DNA of 64,000 bases. It comes from Ceratopteris richardii. Taxonomy: Eukaryota > Streptophyta > Polypodiopsida > Polypodiales > Pteridaceae. The notes under the pieces are model-generated. The model ran no database searches. It saw only the letters and a program-made list of their open reading frames with translations, and was not told where the DNA came from. Position 1 is the stretch's first letter, and each line of letters opens with the position of its first letter. Positions 46,222 through 56,982 of this stretch are shown piece after piece. The position numbers were made by a program, and so were the translations under genes. The stretch is from NCBI GenBank assembly GCA_020310875.1, contig CM035413.1, positions 166,682,996 through 166,746,995 on the forward strand, given 5' to 3'.

Positions 46222-46931
46222 GCCAAACATTTTGGCTTAAGTCTTCATCTTCAATCTTCAAGTATATCCTGCAATCCAATCATGGATTTGAACCTGCAAA
46301 GTTTTGGTCCATCCAAAGCTTTAGTTAACAAATCTGCACATTGCATGTTGGTTGATACATAGGTAAGTTGAATCTCTTTGCTTATCAACTTCTCCCTCAC
46401 ATAATGGTAATGAACCTCTATGTGTTTGGTCCTAGCATGATAGATAGGATTAGCTGCAAGGTGAAGAGAACTTGTATTATCTCCAAAGATAATGGTGACC
46501 TAGTATACAATCCCAATTTTATATACAAAAGCTTAATCCAAATTGCTTCTTGTGTGGCATTAGCTAGTCCTCCATATTCTGCCTCTGTGGAAGACAAAGC
46601 AACAGTAGGTTGCTTCTTTGAAGACCACGAAATTGGTTTGTCACCTGCAAAAGAAATATATCCAGAAGTGCTTCTCCTATCATCCTTGCATCCTGCCCAA
46701 TCTGCATCTGAATAAATTTTGATATCAATATCTTAAGTGTAAGGGAAATACAAACCATGGTTCTATGTACCCTTGAGATACTTCAAGATTCTCTTGGCAG
46801 CCTCTAAGTGAGGTATCCTTGGTTTGTGCATAAATTGACTTAGCACACTTACTCCATATGCAATATCAATTCTTGTAAGATTGGCATAGTTCAAGCTACC
46901 CACCATACTTTGATAACCTATAATGTCTTTG
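46222..46931 (-). pseudogene. Element F RNase H, 3' remnant of pol
   Basis: On the minus strand the reading starts at YQSMVGSLNYA. It passes through [32 protein letters not shown] and SSTEAEY, with stops and a frame change before the polypurine tract. The region between KEFKINDLG (52598) and this start is absent. About 80 residues of the RT end were lost together with most of the 3' LTR of element I. Confidence 0.88.
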
Positions 46932-47081
46932 ACTAATTTGACTCACCATGTTCTAGAACTCACGTGGTATTTTTGCTAAATTTTATGAATAATATGAGCC
47001 TTCTTGAAGTATTTGAAGACTTCCCAAAGGTATTTACATAATTTGAAACTTGTACCCTACATAAAACAAATGTTCGCAACA
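46932..47081 (-). repeat. Element I 3' LTR, truncated to its first 150 bp
   Basis: The right end, next to the polypurine tract, matches the 5' LTR start. The left end at about 46932 joins F RNase H sequence directly, with no TG/CA end and no target copy. The promoter and polyadenylation parts are lost. Confidence 0.92.
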
Positions 47082-47093
47082 TTCTCCCCCTCA
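47082..47093 (-). promoter_or_regulatory. Element I polypurine tract
   Basis: Minus-strand TGAGGGGGAGAA. The gag-pol stop codon (47093-47091) is its first three bases. Confidence 0.88.
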
Positions 47094-50000
47094 AGTTTCA
47101 AAGGGTATTTCCTTCATGCCAAGAATATAGTTGAATCTTTGAAGCTTTGGTCCATCCAAGGATTTGGTGAAGATATCTGCAACTTGATCCTTTGTTCCAA
47201 CAAAACAAACCTGCACTTCATTGTTCATGGCCTTCTCTCGAACATAATGATAGTGAACCTCTATATGCTTTGTTCTAGCATGAAAAATAGGATTTGAGGT
47301 CATATGAATGCTGCTCAAGTTATCCCCATATATCAGTGGTACATCAACCTGCACATTCAAGTCATGAAACAACTTTTTAAACCACATAACCTCAGTAGTA
47401 GCCAATGCTAAACCTCTATACTCAGCCTCTGTAGAAGATAAAGCAACTGTAGGCTGTTTCTTTGAACTCCATGTTAATGTCTTGTTTCCTGCTATTACCA
47501 CATATCCACTTGTGGATCTTCTGTCATCTTTGCTTCCAGCCCAATCTGCATCACTAAAGACTTTAAGAGTTAGATCAACATCATGACTATAAAATAATCC
47601 TTCGTTCATGGTACCTTTCAAATACCTAAGCACTCTTTTCGCTGCATGCATATGAGGTACTCTAGGTTCATGCATAAACTGTGACAATACTCCCACTGCA
47701 TAACATATATCAGGTCTAGTTTTTGTTGCATAAATCAAAGATCCTACCATGGATCTATATACATTCATATCATGCAACTCATCACCTTCCTTTGCACTCA
47801 GCTTTACATTACATTCCATTGGAGTAGAAACAAATTTACATTCCTGCATACCAAACCTTTTCAGCATATCACATATATACTTTCTTTGTATCAACCACAT
47901 ACCTTCATCGCTATACACAATTTCAATCCCAAGAAAGTATCTGAGCAAACCAAGATCTGAAATTTTAAATTCCTTTCCCAAATTACCTTTTATCTCATCA
48001 ATTGCTTTTGCATCATTCCATGTAATCAACAAGTCATCCACATAAATGCATACATAGACACACATGCCATCTACATGTTTTACATAAAGTGAAGGATCAG
48101 CATGACTCGGTGTGTATCCTTGCAGCATAAGATACTTTACCAACCTTGCATTCCATGCCCTTGGTGCCTGCTTAAGACCATACAATGCCTTCTTTAACCT
48201 GCATACATGATTAGGACATTTTGCATCCACATAACCATCTGCCTGTGACATATACACTTCTTCATTTAACTCACCATTAAGAAAGGCATTTTTTATATCA
48301 AGTTGATATATATTCCACCTTTTACTTGCAGCTAAAGCCAACAAAGTTCTTACTGTTGCCATATTTGCTACTGGACTAAATGTTTCCTCATAGTCCACAC
48401 CTTGAGTTTGATTATATCCTTTTGCTACAAGTCTAGCCTTATATCTAGACACACTACCATCACTATTTCTTTTAATCTTAAAAACCCACTTGCAACCAAT
48501 TACCTTTTGCTTTGGTGTACTTGGAACTAAATACCAAGTCTTGTTATCCTGTAGTGCTTCCATTTCTTCTCTCATTGCTTTCTCCCACTTTTCATCTCCT
48601 TTGGCCTCATCATAACATGTGGGTTCATTTTCCTGCTCAACTTTTGTCATAAAAGCATAATGAGTATTCATGAAAGATTCATAAGTATACCTTTGAGGTT
48701 GCTTACTTACTCTTGAAGTTCTTCTTACCTCCAATGTAGATGCTCTTCCTTTCTTATTAGGAACCTTTGATGATTCTTCATACTCACATACATCACTAAT
48801 TTCCTCTCCTTCATCATTAACTTCAACAAGTTTGAGTTTACCTTTACTTTTAACACTTGGAGGTGACTCTTGCCTTAATCTTCCATTGAAAGGTGATCCT
48901 CTTTCTTCATCTAGACCACTCCTTTCATCATTTAAACTTCCTGATGGCTGAACTATGCATTCATCTCCTTCAACCACACCTTCTTCATTTTCATCCATGA
49001 CCTGCAAACAATTCTTATCTGCATACCATGAAAGTGATTCATCAAAGTTTACATCTCTTGACACAACAACCTTATTGGTATGAGGATTATAGCATCTATA
49101 TCCTCTTTGAGTATCTGCATAACCAATAAATATACATTTTTCTGATTTTGCATCAAGTTTAGATCTCACCTCACTAGGTACATGTACATAACATACACAA
49201 CCAAATACTTTCAAATGACTTACACTTGGTTTCCTTCCATGCCATACCTCATATGGTGTCAAATGATGAACTCCAGCAGTCGGAACTCTATTCATAATGT
49301 AAACACTTGTGCTAACAGCTTCAGCCCAAAAATAATTAGGCAAACACATATCATTAAGCATACTTCTAGATGCTTCTGCTATGATTCTGTTTCTTCTTTC
49401 TGCGACTCCATTTTGTTGTGGAGTATACCTGCATGTAACTTCTCTTTTGATACCTTCATCATACAAAAAATCAGTAAAAGCTTGAGAGAAATACTCTCCC
49501 CCTCCATCAGACCTTAGCTTCTTAATATACCTTCCTGTTTGCTTTTCGACATATGATTTGAACTTCTTGAAACAATCAAAGACCTCACTCTTATGTTTAA
49601 TGAAATACACAAATGTCATTCTACTATGATCATCAATGAATGATACATAGTACTTATTACCAATCAAGGATGCCTCTTTAGTAGGTCCCCACACATCTGT
49701 GTGTATGAGATCTAGCAAACCATCACTTACATAACTTGAATGCTTGAAAGGTTGTCTACTCTGCTTACCCATTTGACATGCTTCACAAAGATGCACCATA
49801 TGTTGCTTAGTAAGATCAGGTAATCCTTCAACAATCCTCTTCTTTGATAGCTCCTTTAACCTGTGTACATTCATGTGTCCAATCCTTTTGTGCCATAGAT
49901 CAAGCTCTGCTATTCGATGCATACCATAAGAGAAATAGTTTGTATGATTTGGGTTTACCTTGAATGTAAACAATCTACATTGTTTTTGACCTCTAGCAAT

Positions 50001-51323
50001 TAACCTCCTTTGCTTTGGATCCTCAATGAAGCAACCTGCATGATTAAATCTCACTTGTAGACCTTTTTCTACCATTTGACCAACCGACATCAAATTCTTA
50101 GTGATCGTTGGCACATAAAGTACATCCTTCAAGCAATTTTTCTTGCTCTTATCCTGCATAACAACATCTCCAACCTGCATAATCTTATGTGTTGTATCAT
50201 CTCCTATTTCAACATGACCTTTACATGACGGATTATGCATATTAGAAAACCATGAAGCATCATGAGACATGTGATTAGAACAACCACTATCTACATACCA
50301 TACATCACTATTGGAATTCATCTTAGTTTCTACATTCATCATAAGAAGAGAATCATAATCATCACTTTTACCTTCAACTGCATAATTTCCTTGTTGTTTA
50401 CCTCTTCTTGAATAGCCTCCTCTTTGATTACCACCTTGATTATTTTCATTTTGATAACAATCTTTGGCATAGTGTCCATACCTTCCACATATATAGCAAT
50501 TGTTCTTATTATCTTCACTCCTTTGTCTTTGGTTGTAGTTGTAGTAGCCTCTCGTACCTCTAGCGCTTGATCTTCCTCTTCCTCTTGTGTTGAAGAAGCC
50601 ACTTGAAGTCCTTTGATCATCGATCCTTCTTCCTCGACCTCTATTTGAACCTCTTCCACCTCTGTTTCCACCTCTTGATGATCCTACATAAAGAGCTTGT
50701 CCTTGAGATCCTTTTTGATTTGAAGTAGAACCATTTAGATTCATCTCCTCCGTGACCATGAGGGCAATAAGTTGATCAAAATCTGGTAATTCTCCTCTGA
50801 CATAAACTGAAGTAATGAAGGGTTTCCATCTCTCATCATCTTTGAGTCCGTTGAGAGTATGTGCAACCAAGTCGTCGTCCTCCACATGAGCTTGAATTGA
50901 TCCTAGTTGATCTGCAATCTCTTTAACTTTCAATATGTAATCATTGACCGATGTCCTTGTATCTTTCTTTATGTTATTCAACTCATTTTTGAGTTGAATC
51001 TTTCTTGCTCTTGTACCTGTAGCATACAACCTTTCCAATGCAAGCCAAACATCTCTACTTGTGTCTAGATCTTGTATGTGTCCTACCATTGAATCTTGAA
51101 TATTTTGTGATAAAATGAATATAACCCTTTTGTCTCTCTCATTCCAAAGTCTAAACTCCCTCAATTGTTGCTGATTTGGGTCCTCTGGTAATGTGGGTTT
51201 GATATCTGTGCCGTCAATCAAACCATACAAGCCTCTACCTTGCAAGTATGCTGTGATTCTAAACTTCCATGCCTGATAATTTGTCTTATCAAGCTTCTCT
51301 ATTTGTGCATGTTGGTCTCCCAT
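47091..51323 (-). CDS. Element I gag-pol polyprotein (copia), intact reading frame
   Basis: The frame has 1410 residues, the full length for a plant copia polyprotein. The start MGDQHAQIEKLDK lies 235 bases after the primer-binding site. In order are the gag domain (about 1-210), Arg/Gly-rich stretches, a CCHC knuckle CYICGRYGHYAKDC (about residues 276-289), protease VDSGCSNH, integrase HHCC (HKRIGHMN to CEACQMGK), catalytic HTDVWGP, RSDGGGEYF and NGVAERRNR, RT with YVDDLLIT, and RNase H with SDADWAG, SSTEAEYRG and YGDN. No lesion is visible. It differs from the other two copia groups in the window in gag and linker. With a truncated 3' LTR, the copy lacks the normal ends needed for another cycle. 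Confidence 0.96.
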   Translation of the reverse strand: MGDQHAQIEKLDKTNYQAWKFRITAYLQGRGLYGLIDGTDIKPTLPEDPNQQQLREFRLWNERDKRVIFILSQNIQDSMVGHIQDLDTSRDVWLALERLYATGTRARKIQLKNELNNIKKDTRTSVNDYILKVKEIADQLGSIQAHVEDDDLVAHTLNGLKDDERWKPFITSVYVRGELPDFDQLIALMVTEEMNLNGSTSNQKGSQGQALYVGSSRGGNRGGRGSNRGRGRRIDDQRTSSGFFNTRGRGRSSARGTRGYYNYNQRQRSEDNKNNCYICGRYGHYAKDCYQNENNQGGNQRGGYSRRGKQQGNYAVEGKSDDYDSLLMMNVETKMNSNSDVWYVDSGCSNHMSHDASWFSNMHNPSCKGHVEIGDDTTHKIMQVGDVVMQDKSKKNCLKDVLYVPTITKNLMSVGQMVEKGLQVRFNHAGCFIEDPKQRRLIARGQKQCRLFTFKVNPNHTNYFSYGMHRIAELDLWHKRIGHMNVHRLKELSKKRIVEGLPDLTKQHMVHLCEACQMGKQSRQPFKHSSYVSDGLLDLIHTDVWGPTKEASLIGNKYYVSFIDDHSRMTFVYFIKHKSEVFDCFKKFKSYVEKQTGRYIKKLRSDGGGEYFSQAFTDFLYDEGIKREVTCRYTPQQNGVAERRNRIIAEASRSMLNDMCLPNYFWAEAVSTSVYIMNRVPTAGVHHLTPYEVWHGRKPSVSHLKVFGCVCYVHVPSEVRSKLDAKSEKCIFIGYADTQRGYRCYNPHTNKVVVSRDVNFDESLSWYADKNCLQVMDENEEGVVEGDECIVQPSGSLNDERSGLDEERGSPFNGRLRQESPPSVKSKGKLKLVEVNDEGEEISDVCEYEESSKVPNKKGRASTLEVRRTSRVSKQPQRYTYESFMNTHYAFMTKVEQENEPTCYDEAKGDEKWEKAMREEMEALQDNKTWYLVPSTPKQKVIGCKWVFKIKRNSDGSVSRYKARLVAKGYNQTQGVDYEETFSPVANMATVRTLLALAASKRWNIYQLDIKNAFLNGELNEEVYMSQADGYVDAKCPNHVCRLKKALYGLKQAPRAWNARLVKYLMLQGYTPSHADPSLYVKHVDGMCVYVCIYVDDLLITWNDAKAIDEIKGNLGKEFKISDLGLLRYFLGIEIVYSDEGMWLIQRKYICDMLKRFGMQECKFVSTPMECNVKLSAKEGDELHDMNVYRSMVGSLIYATKTRPDICYAVGVLSQFMHEPRVPHMHAAKRVLRYLKGTMNEGLFYSHDVDLTLKVFSDADWAGSKDDRRSTSGYVVIAGNKTLTWSSKKQPTVALSSTEAEYRGLALATTEVMWFKKLFHDLNVQVDVPLIYGDNLSSIHMTSNPIFHARTKHIEVHYHYVREKAMNNEVQVCFVGTKDQVADIFTKSLDGPKLQRFNYILGMKEIPFET

Positions 51324-51558
51324 AATACAAATGCTAAGCTTCCTCCTTTAAGCCTCCTTTCCAATGTGTGTGATGAGAAGAAATATAATATCTACCTTGT
51401 AAATGAGGTATGTGCACCTTTCTTTGCTTGGATGTTGCTTCAGATGCCTCCTTGCAATCTTCTTCTACCTTTGTGTAGTGTTGATGATGAACTGCTTCTT
51501 TGATAGCTTCAAATTCTTCGTCAAGGTATGATAACCTTCTCCAAGCCTCCAAGTACTT

Positions 51559-51570
51559 GCTCTGATACCA
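51559..51570 (-). promoter_or_regulatory. Element I primer-binding site
   Basis: TGGTATCAGAGC on the minus strand, one base from the 5' LTR end. A 235-base non-coding leader (51558-51324) leads to gag. Confidence 0.9.
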
Positions 51571-51571
51571 A

Positions 51572-52597
51572 TGTTGGAGTTTATTGACCTCCAAAGTATA
51601 GCAGGAAGTAGGTGGAACCCCCTAGGAACAAGTTGACCTTCTCACAAACTTCATCATAGAAAACCAGTCATGCTTGCAGAGCTTACTACTCTCTACTCAC
51701 TCAAAAGTTTTTAAAACTGTTTTAACCACATATACTAGAGACCAAGAGCTTTCCAATGAACCAAAGAACACTGAATTTGGATAAATACTCAATGAGCTAT
51801 GACCTCTGCAATATGCAGCTTTAATGGAGACCTTGAAACAGAGATGAACCTGAGGACATACATCACTTGCAGAGACTACTGCTCTTAACTCACAACTCCA
51901 ATGAATCTGAAAATTTCCAGAATACAAATAGACTTGGAGAGCTGTCTAACAAGCCAAAGAACACATGATTTGGATACATACACAAGGAGATATGACCTCT
52001 GCAAGTTGGATGTTTAATGGAGACCTTCAGCAGGGATAAAAAACAGAGAACACACACTACTTGCAGAGAATGTTGCTCTCAGCTCACAAATCCAAGGATT
52101 ATGAAAATTGGTACTATGAAAGTAGACAAGAAGAGCTTTCAAATGAGCTATTAAACATGTAATTTGGATATATAATGAGGGAGATACAAGCTCTGCAAGC
52201 TCTGCATACAAAAACTAGAGTAGCATAGAGATACTCTCTTGGACATCCCCAAGATCACGACTTTTCTCCTCTTTTTATAGCATGGGAAACTAATCTAAAA
52301 CCTTCCTAATACATCTAAATTCGTGGTAGACACTTGGATGGAGGTATTACATGACTCAAGTGCTCAAATAAGCAAAGTATTGATGGACTTTGAGAACTAG
52401 CCACATCGACCTTCCACTAGGACACCACTGAAGCTCCCTTGTGACTCACTAATTTGACTCACCATGTTCTAGAACTCACGTGGTATTTTTGCTAAATTTT
52501 ATGAATAATATGAGCCTTCTTGAAGTATTTGAAGACTTCCCAAAGGTATTTACATAATTTGAAACTTGTACCCTACATAAAACAAATGTTCGCAACA
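51572..52597 (-). repeat. Element I 5' LTR
   Basis: 1026 bp. On the minus strand it runs TGTTGCGAACAT to AATAAACTCCAACA. A TATAAAAA box corresponds to 52279-52272. Confidence 0.93.
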
Positions 52598-55500
52598 CCA
52601 AGATCATTGATCTTGAACTCCTTCATCATCTGGCTTTTGATATACCTGATTCCATTGACATCATTACCTGTAATGATGATGTCATCAACATAAACACAGA
52701 GATATATTACCTCTGAATTACTTCTCTTAATGAACAGAGAAGTGTCAACCTTGCTCATGACAAAACCTTGGTCTTGGAGGTATGTGGTTAACCTGTAATT
52801 CCATGCCCTAGGTGCCTGCTTCAATCCATATAAAGCCTTCTTTAATTTGCAAACATAAGTTACCTTCTTAGGATCCTCATAGCCAGGAGGTTGTGACATA
52901 TAAACTTCTTCTGAAATCCATCCATTCAAGGAAGCATTCTTGACATCCAATTGGTACATGTTCCAATTCTTTGATGCAGCCACACTTACCAACACTCTGA
53001 TTGTTGGCATCTTGGCCACAGGAGAAAATGTCTCTTCATAGTCAATGCCTTGGGTTTGTGCAAAACCCTTGGCTACCAATCTGTCTTTGTACCTATTAAT
53101 TGTTCCATCAGAATTTCTTTTCAACTTATAGATCCATCTGGATCCTATTACCTTCATAGAATCCTTCTTGGGTACTAACTCCCATGTGTCACTCTCCTTA
53201 AGAGCATCAATCTCCTCATCCATAGCTTCTTTCCATTCTGATTTGGTTATTGCTTCTTCATATGAACCTGGTTCTTCATTTGACAAATCTTTGGCAAGAT
53301 AAACTGAATGTTTAGTAACAAGAGATGTATCATACCCATATCTGATAGGTTTCTTGCTTTCTCTTTGAGATCTTCTGATTGATTGAGTTGATGATTCACG
53401 TATGTCTTCAAGCTTCTTCATCTTCATTTTGCCCTTGGTCTTCCATGCTTTGAATTCTTCAAGGTTGATAGTGTCTTCATCATCTGAACTTGAGTCTTCA
53501 TTCTGAGTAGGTTCCTCCTTTGCAAGTTTTGGAAATTCCTCTTCCAAATCATAGGGTAGTTTGACCTTCCTGCATTCATTCTCATACCAAGAATCATTTT
53601 CATCAAAGATCACATCTCTGCTTACCATAAATCCCTTATTAGTAGGATTATAAAATCTGTAACCTTTTTTATTTAAATCATACCCAATGAAAATGCATTT
53701 TTCAGCCTTTGGGTCTAGCTTACCTCTTATCTGAGAAGGAATGTGCACATATGCTACACATCCAAATATTTTGCAGTGATCTAATGATGGTCTCTTACCA
53801 TGCCATGCTTCATAGGGTGTCATACCATCAAGTGACTTAGATGGTAACCTGTTTATGAGGTAAGTGGCAGTAGAAACACTCTCTACCCATATATAGTTAG
53901 GTAATTTCTTCTCATTAAGCATAGATCTAGTTGTCTCAACAATTAATCTATTTCTTCTTTCAGCTACCCCATTCTGTTCAGGAGAATACCTTGTGGTTAT
54001 CTCTCTTTTGATGCCTCTGTCCTGCAAGATGTCTTCAAATTCATTGGAGAAGTACTCACCTCCTCCATCTGACCTTAGCCTCTTCAAATTCCTTCCTGTC
54101 TGGTTTTCAACTAATGCAAGATATTTCTTAAAACAATTAAATACCTCATCCTTGTGCTTCATGAAGTATAGTACAGTCCATCTGCTATAATCATCAATGA
54201 AAGACACATAGTACCTTGATCCAGAGACTAAGGGGTCTTTGCTAGGTCCCCAAACATCTGTGTGTACAAGCTCTAGATAGTCTTCATGCATATATCCTTT
54301 CTTGGAGAAGGGTAACCTGTGAGACTTACCAAATTGACAAGCACCACACTTGTAAATCATATGTTGCTTGGATACATTAGGTATCCCAAGCACACATTGG
54401 TCCCTGCACATTTGTTTCAAGGTTCTTTCTCCTATATGCCCTAACCTTTTGTGCCAAATCTCAAGCTCTGAAAGTGTTTGATCCTTATAACTGTATAGTG
54501 CAATATTCTTTGTATCTTCCAACTCAAAAGTGAAAAGTCTACCTGTTTTTTCTCCTTTAGCAATCCTCTTGAAACCATGTCTTGGGTCCTCCACATATGC
54601 TCCATATTGATTGAATCTGACCTGCAAACCTTTCTCCATGATCTGACCAACACTCATCAAATTTTTGGTAATGGTTGGTACATAGAGTACCCTGCTCAAC
54701 AAATTCTGATTACCATCACAAGTCTTAACATTTCCAACTTTAACTACTGAATGCTTTGTATCATCACCTGTTTGGACTTGATGTTTACCTTTTGGTTCCT
54801 CAAGATCAGAGAGTAGTGCCACATTGCCAGCCACATGATTTGAGCACCCTGAGTCAATATAGAATAGGTGGTCATCATATGTACCTGACTTTGAAGTCAT
54901 GTTCATGATCAGAAGAGAGTCATCCTGCTCCTCTGTGTAGTTGTTGTAATCCCTTTTGGTTTTGAATCCTCCTTGGTAGTTGCCATTGTAATTGTTGTTG
55001 TAATTGTTGTTGTAATTGTTGTTGTGGCCTTGGTGATGGTTGAACCTTCCTCTTGACTGTGAGTATCCACCTCTTTGGTAGCCTCTTCCTCTCTGATTTG
55101 TGTAATTCCTGAAACACTCATCTGTAGTATGATTTGATAAACCACAAATGTTGCATGGTGATGAGTTATAGGCGATGATGCCTCTTCCTCTCTGATTTGT
55201 GTAATTCCTGAAACACTCATCTGTAGTATGATTTGATAAACCACAAATGTTGCATGGTGATGAGTTATTACCTTTGGATGTATCTCCATTTTTTGTGAGC
55301 TTTGCTTCATGTGTAAATAGTTGTCCCATGAGAGTTGTAAGATCTGGAGTGTGCATGTCCATGTAGAGATCCATTGTAGTGGTGAAGCTTTCCCATTTGT
55401 CATCAGCCTTGATTCCATTGATCACTTGCCTTACAATTTGTTCTTCTTCAATCTCTTATCCTATGCTGGCTAACTGATCTGCAACATCTTTGATCTTGGT

Positions 55501-55888
55501 CACAAATTCTGAAACAGCTTGCTTAGGTTCCTTCCTTAGTGTTGTGAATTCAATCCACAACTGATTTTTCCTAGCCCTTGTATTGGAGGAAAAATATGAT
55601 GACAAGGTTTCCCAAGTTTCTTGGGATGTCTTACAATTTCTGATATGTGGCAAAAGAAAGTCAGAGATAGAGTTGAGTAAATATGACTTTGCCAACACAC
55701 CATGTGTTGAGCTTTTCTTGTTCTTCCTTGGTTGGTAATCCTCTTGCTTTGAATGAGGGCAATTCCTCATCTCCTGAGATGTATCCATAGAGAATCCTTC
55801 CTTGTAAGTAGGTCTTCATCCCTAGAGACCAAGCTTGATAGTTGTTCCTGTCCAATTTATCAATAAATGAAGGAAAATCATCTCCCAT
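52598..55888 (-). pseudogene. Element F gag, protease, integrase and RT, 5' part of pol
   Basis: The start MGDDFPSFIDKL at 55888 is 12 bases after the primer-binding site. A small deletion near 55700 shifts the frame in gag, and a TAA at 55458-55456 stops it. From there about 950 codons are open. They carry two tandem CCHC knuckles (CNICGLSNHTTDEC twice), protease YIDSGCSNH, integrase HTDVWGP, RSDGGGEYF and NGVAERRNR, and RT YVDDIIITGND. Homology ends at KEFKINDLG, where element I begins. Catalytic residues are kept, so F decayed by frame lesions and the I insertion. Confidence 0.93.
55081..55278 (-). repeat. 99-bp tandem duplication of the F gag zinc knuckle
   Basis: Bases 55081-55168 and 55180-55267 are identical (88 bp) at an offset of 99 bases, so the protein repeats 33 residues in frame. 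No other copia element in the window has two knuckles. Confidence 0.95.
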
Positions 55889-55900
55889 TTTACCTCTATT

Positions 55901-55912
55901 GCTCTGATACTA
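55901..55912 (-). promoter_or_regulatory. Element F primer-binding site
   Basis: Minus-strand TAGTATCAGAGC, one mismatch to the tRNA-Met(i) complement, next to the 5' LTR. Confidence 0.88.
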
Positions 55913-55913
55913 C

Positions 55914-56960
55914 TATTGGGATAGATGGATGGATGCTCCAGGAGACTGAGTAGGTACTGCTAATCCTGCTTTGTACCAGCCCTCTTTTGCTTCAGAGTTG
56001 ATAAGTAGACCTTCTTAGCTTTCTAATAACACCAAAAAATGGCCTATGTACTTTGGAAGTGATGTGTGTAATGATTGAACCAAAACAGATAACTTTGAAG
56101 TTCACAAGCTCAAGAAAACCTTCTATTTTAGTCTTGACACCTACTGACTGTTTTGCTCAGTGTGACCAGTACAGTAGAAATTGATAAACTTCCTTCTAGG
56201 GGTATTTAATTAAGCTACCATTTTCAAGTGTAATAATGTAAAAAGATAAACTATGCTAAGAGAAATCAATTTAGCAAGTTTAGCTATACCCCCGATTTTT
56301 TAAGACTATAGTAGAAATTGATCAGAGCTCACCTCGATGCAGATTTCTCTGAAATGGCTGAATAGAACCATTTCAAACTTTGACAACATGTACATGACGT
56401 TGCGCTGAATCCAACAAGCTTTGAATCACTTGATTTGGTGGAGAATTGACTGAGATATGCCCTTGACAAGTTGACAGACTTTTGAGTAGACTAACAGAGA
56501 ACTCAAAGATTAATGATGTAAATGTGTCTATAAATTAACACTTGTATACAATCCCATTGGCATGAATAACATTGCCTAATGGTGTAGAGAGGTGTAGGCT
56601 ATGGTATAGTCCTCACACACACTCAAACTCAGTAGAATGAGGCAGGAATGATCTCTGCTAACCGCGACTTTTCATGTTCACTTTTTATATGTGATGAGCA
56701 AAGATTTGAATTCAAATTCAAATTTTGGCTCCCTATGATCAAGCTCCTAAATGCTTGGAAATATTCCTTCAATCAAATGAGCTACTTTTCCACGACTCAT
56801 TGTGGTAGGTGATTACAAAAAGATTCAAAGTCAATTTGACTTTTACAATGAGGTAAAGTGGTAATTAACCACTAGCATATGTTCCTATGCTTCTTCATGT
56901 ATGTGTAGACTTTAATGTATCCTTTGAGCCAAATGTGTAGGCTTGCAAATTACACCAACA
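55914..56960 (-). repeat. Element F 5' LTR
   Basis: 1047 bp. The inner end reads TATTGGGA where the 3' LTR has TGTTGGGA. The TATA box corresponds to 56689-56682. Confidence 0.94.
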
Positions 56961-56965
56961 AACCA

Positions 56966-56982
56966 ACATGCAATGTGCAGAT
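56966..56982 (+). pseudogene. Element G pol fragment between F and H
   Basis: Seventeen bases of G RNase H coding sequence, after the second AACCA. In relatives the region reads STNMQCAD. It ends with CAGAT, the target copy for element H. Confidence 0.9.

Larger units (their letters stand above)
46932..52597 (-). mobile_element. Copia LTR retrotransposon I, intact coding but truncated 3' LTR
   Basis: It is on the minus strand. The 5' LTR is complete (51572-52597, 1026 bp), followed by a primer-binding site and an unbroken gag-pol. The 3' LTR is only 46932-47081 (150 bp) and appears identical to the corresponding 150 bases at 52448-52597. A deletion removed the rest of the LTR, the target copy and part of element F. 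The sequence next to the right end is CCAAG (52598-52602), but its partner is gone. Confidence 0.94.
45153..56960 (-). mobile_element. Copia LTR retrotransposon F (contains nested element I)
   Basis: It is on the minus strand. The 5' LTR is 55914-56960 (1047 bp), the 3' LTR is 45153-46209 (1057 bp), and the target duplication AACCA lies at 45148-45152 and 56961-56965. I counted about 45 substitutions plus an 8-bp and a 2-bp indel between the LTRs (about 4.3%). F belongs to the same family as its host G but lies in the opposite orientation. Confidence 0.95.

Noticed and set aside
47749-48045. Open frames opposite the element I and F genes (for example 47749-48045 plus, 49182-49517 plus, 53993-54190 plus)
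   Set aside because: They are antisense shadows of conserved pol domains with no motifs of their own.
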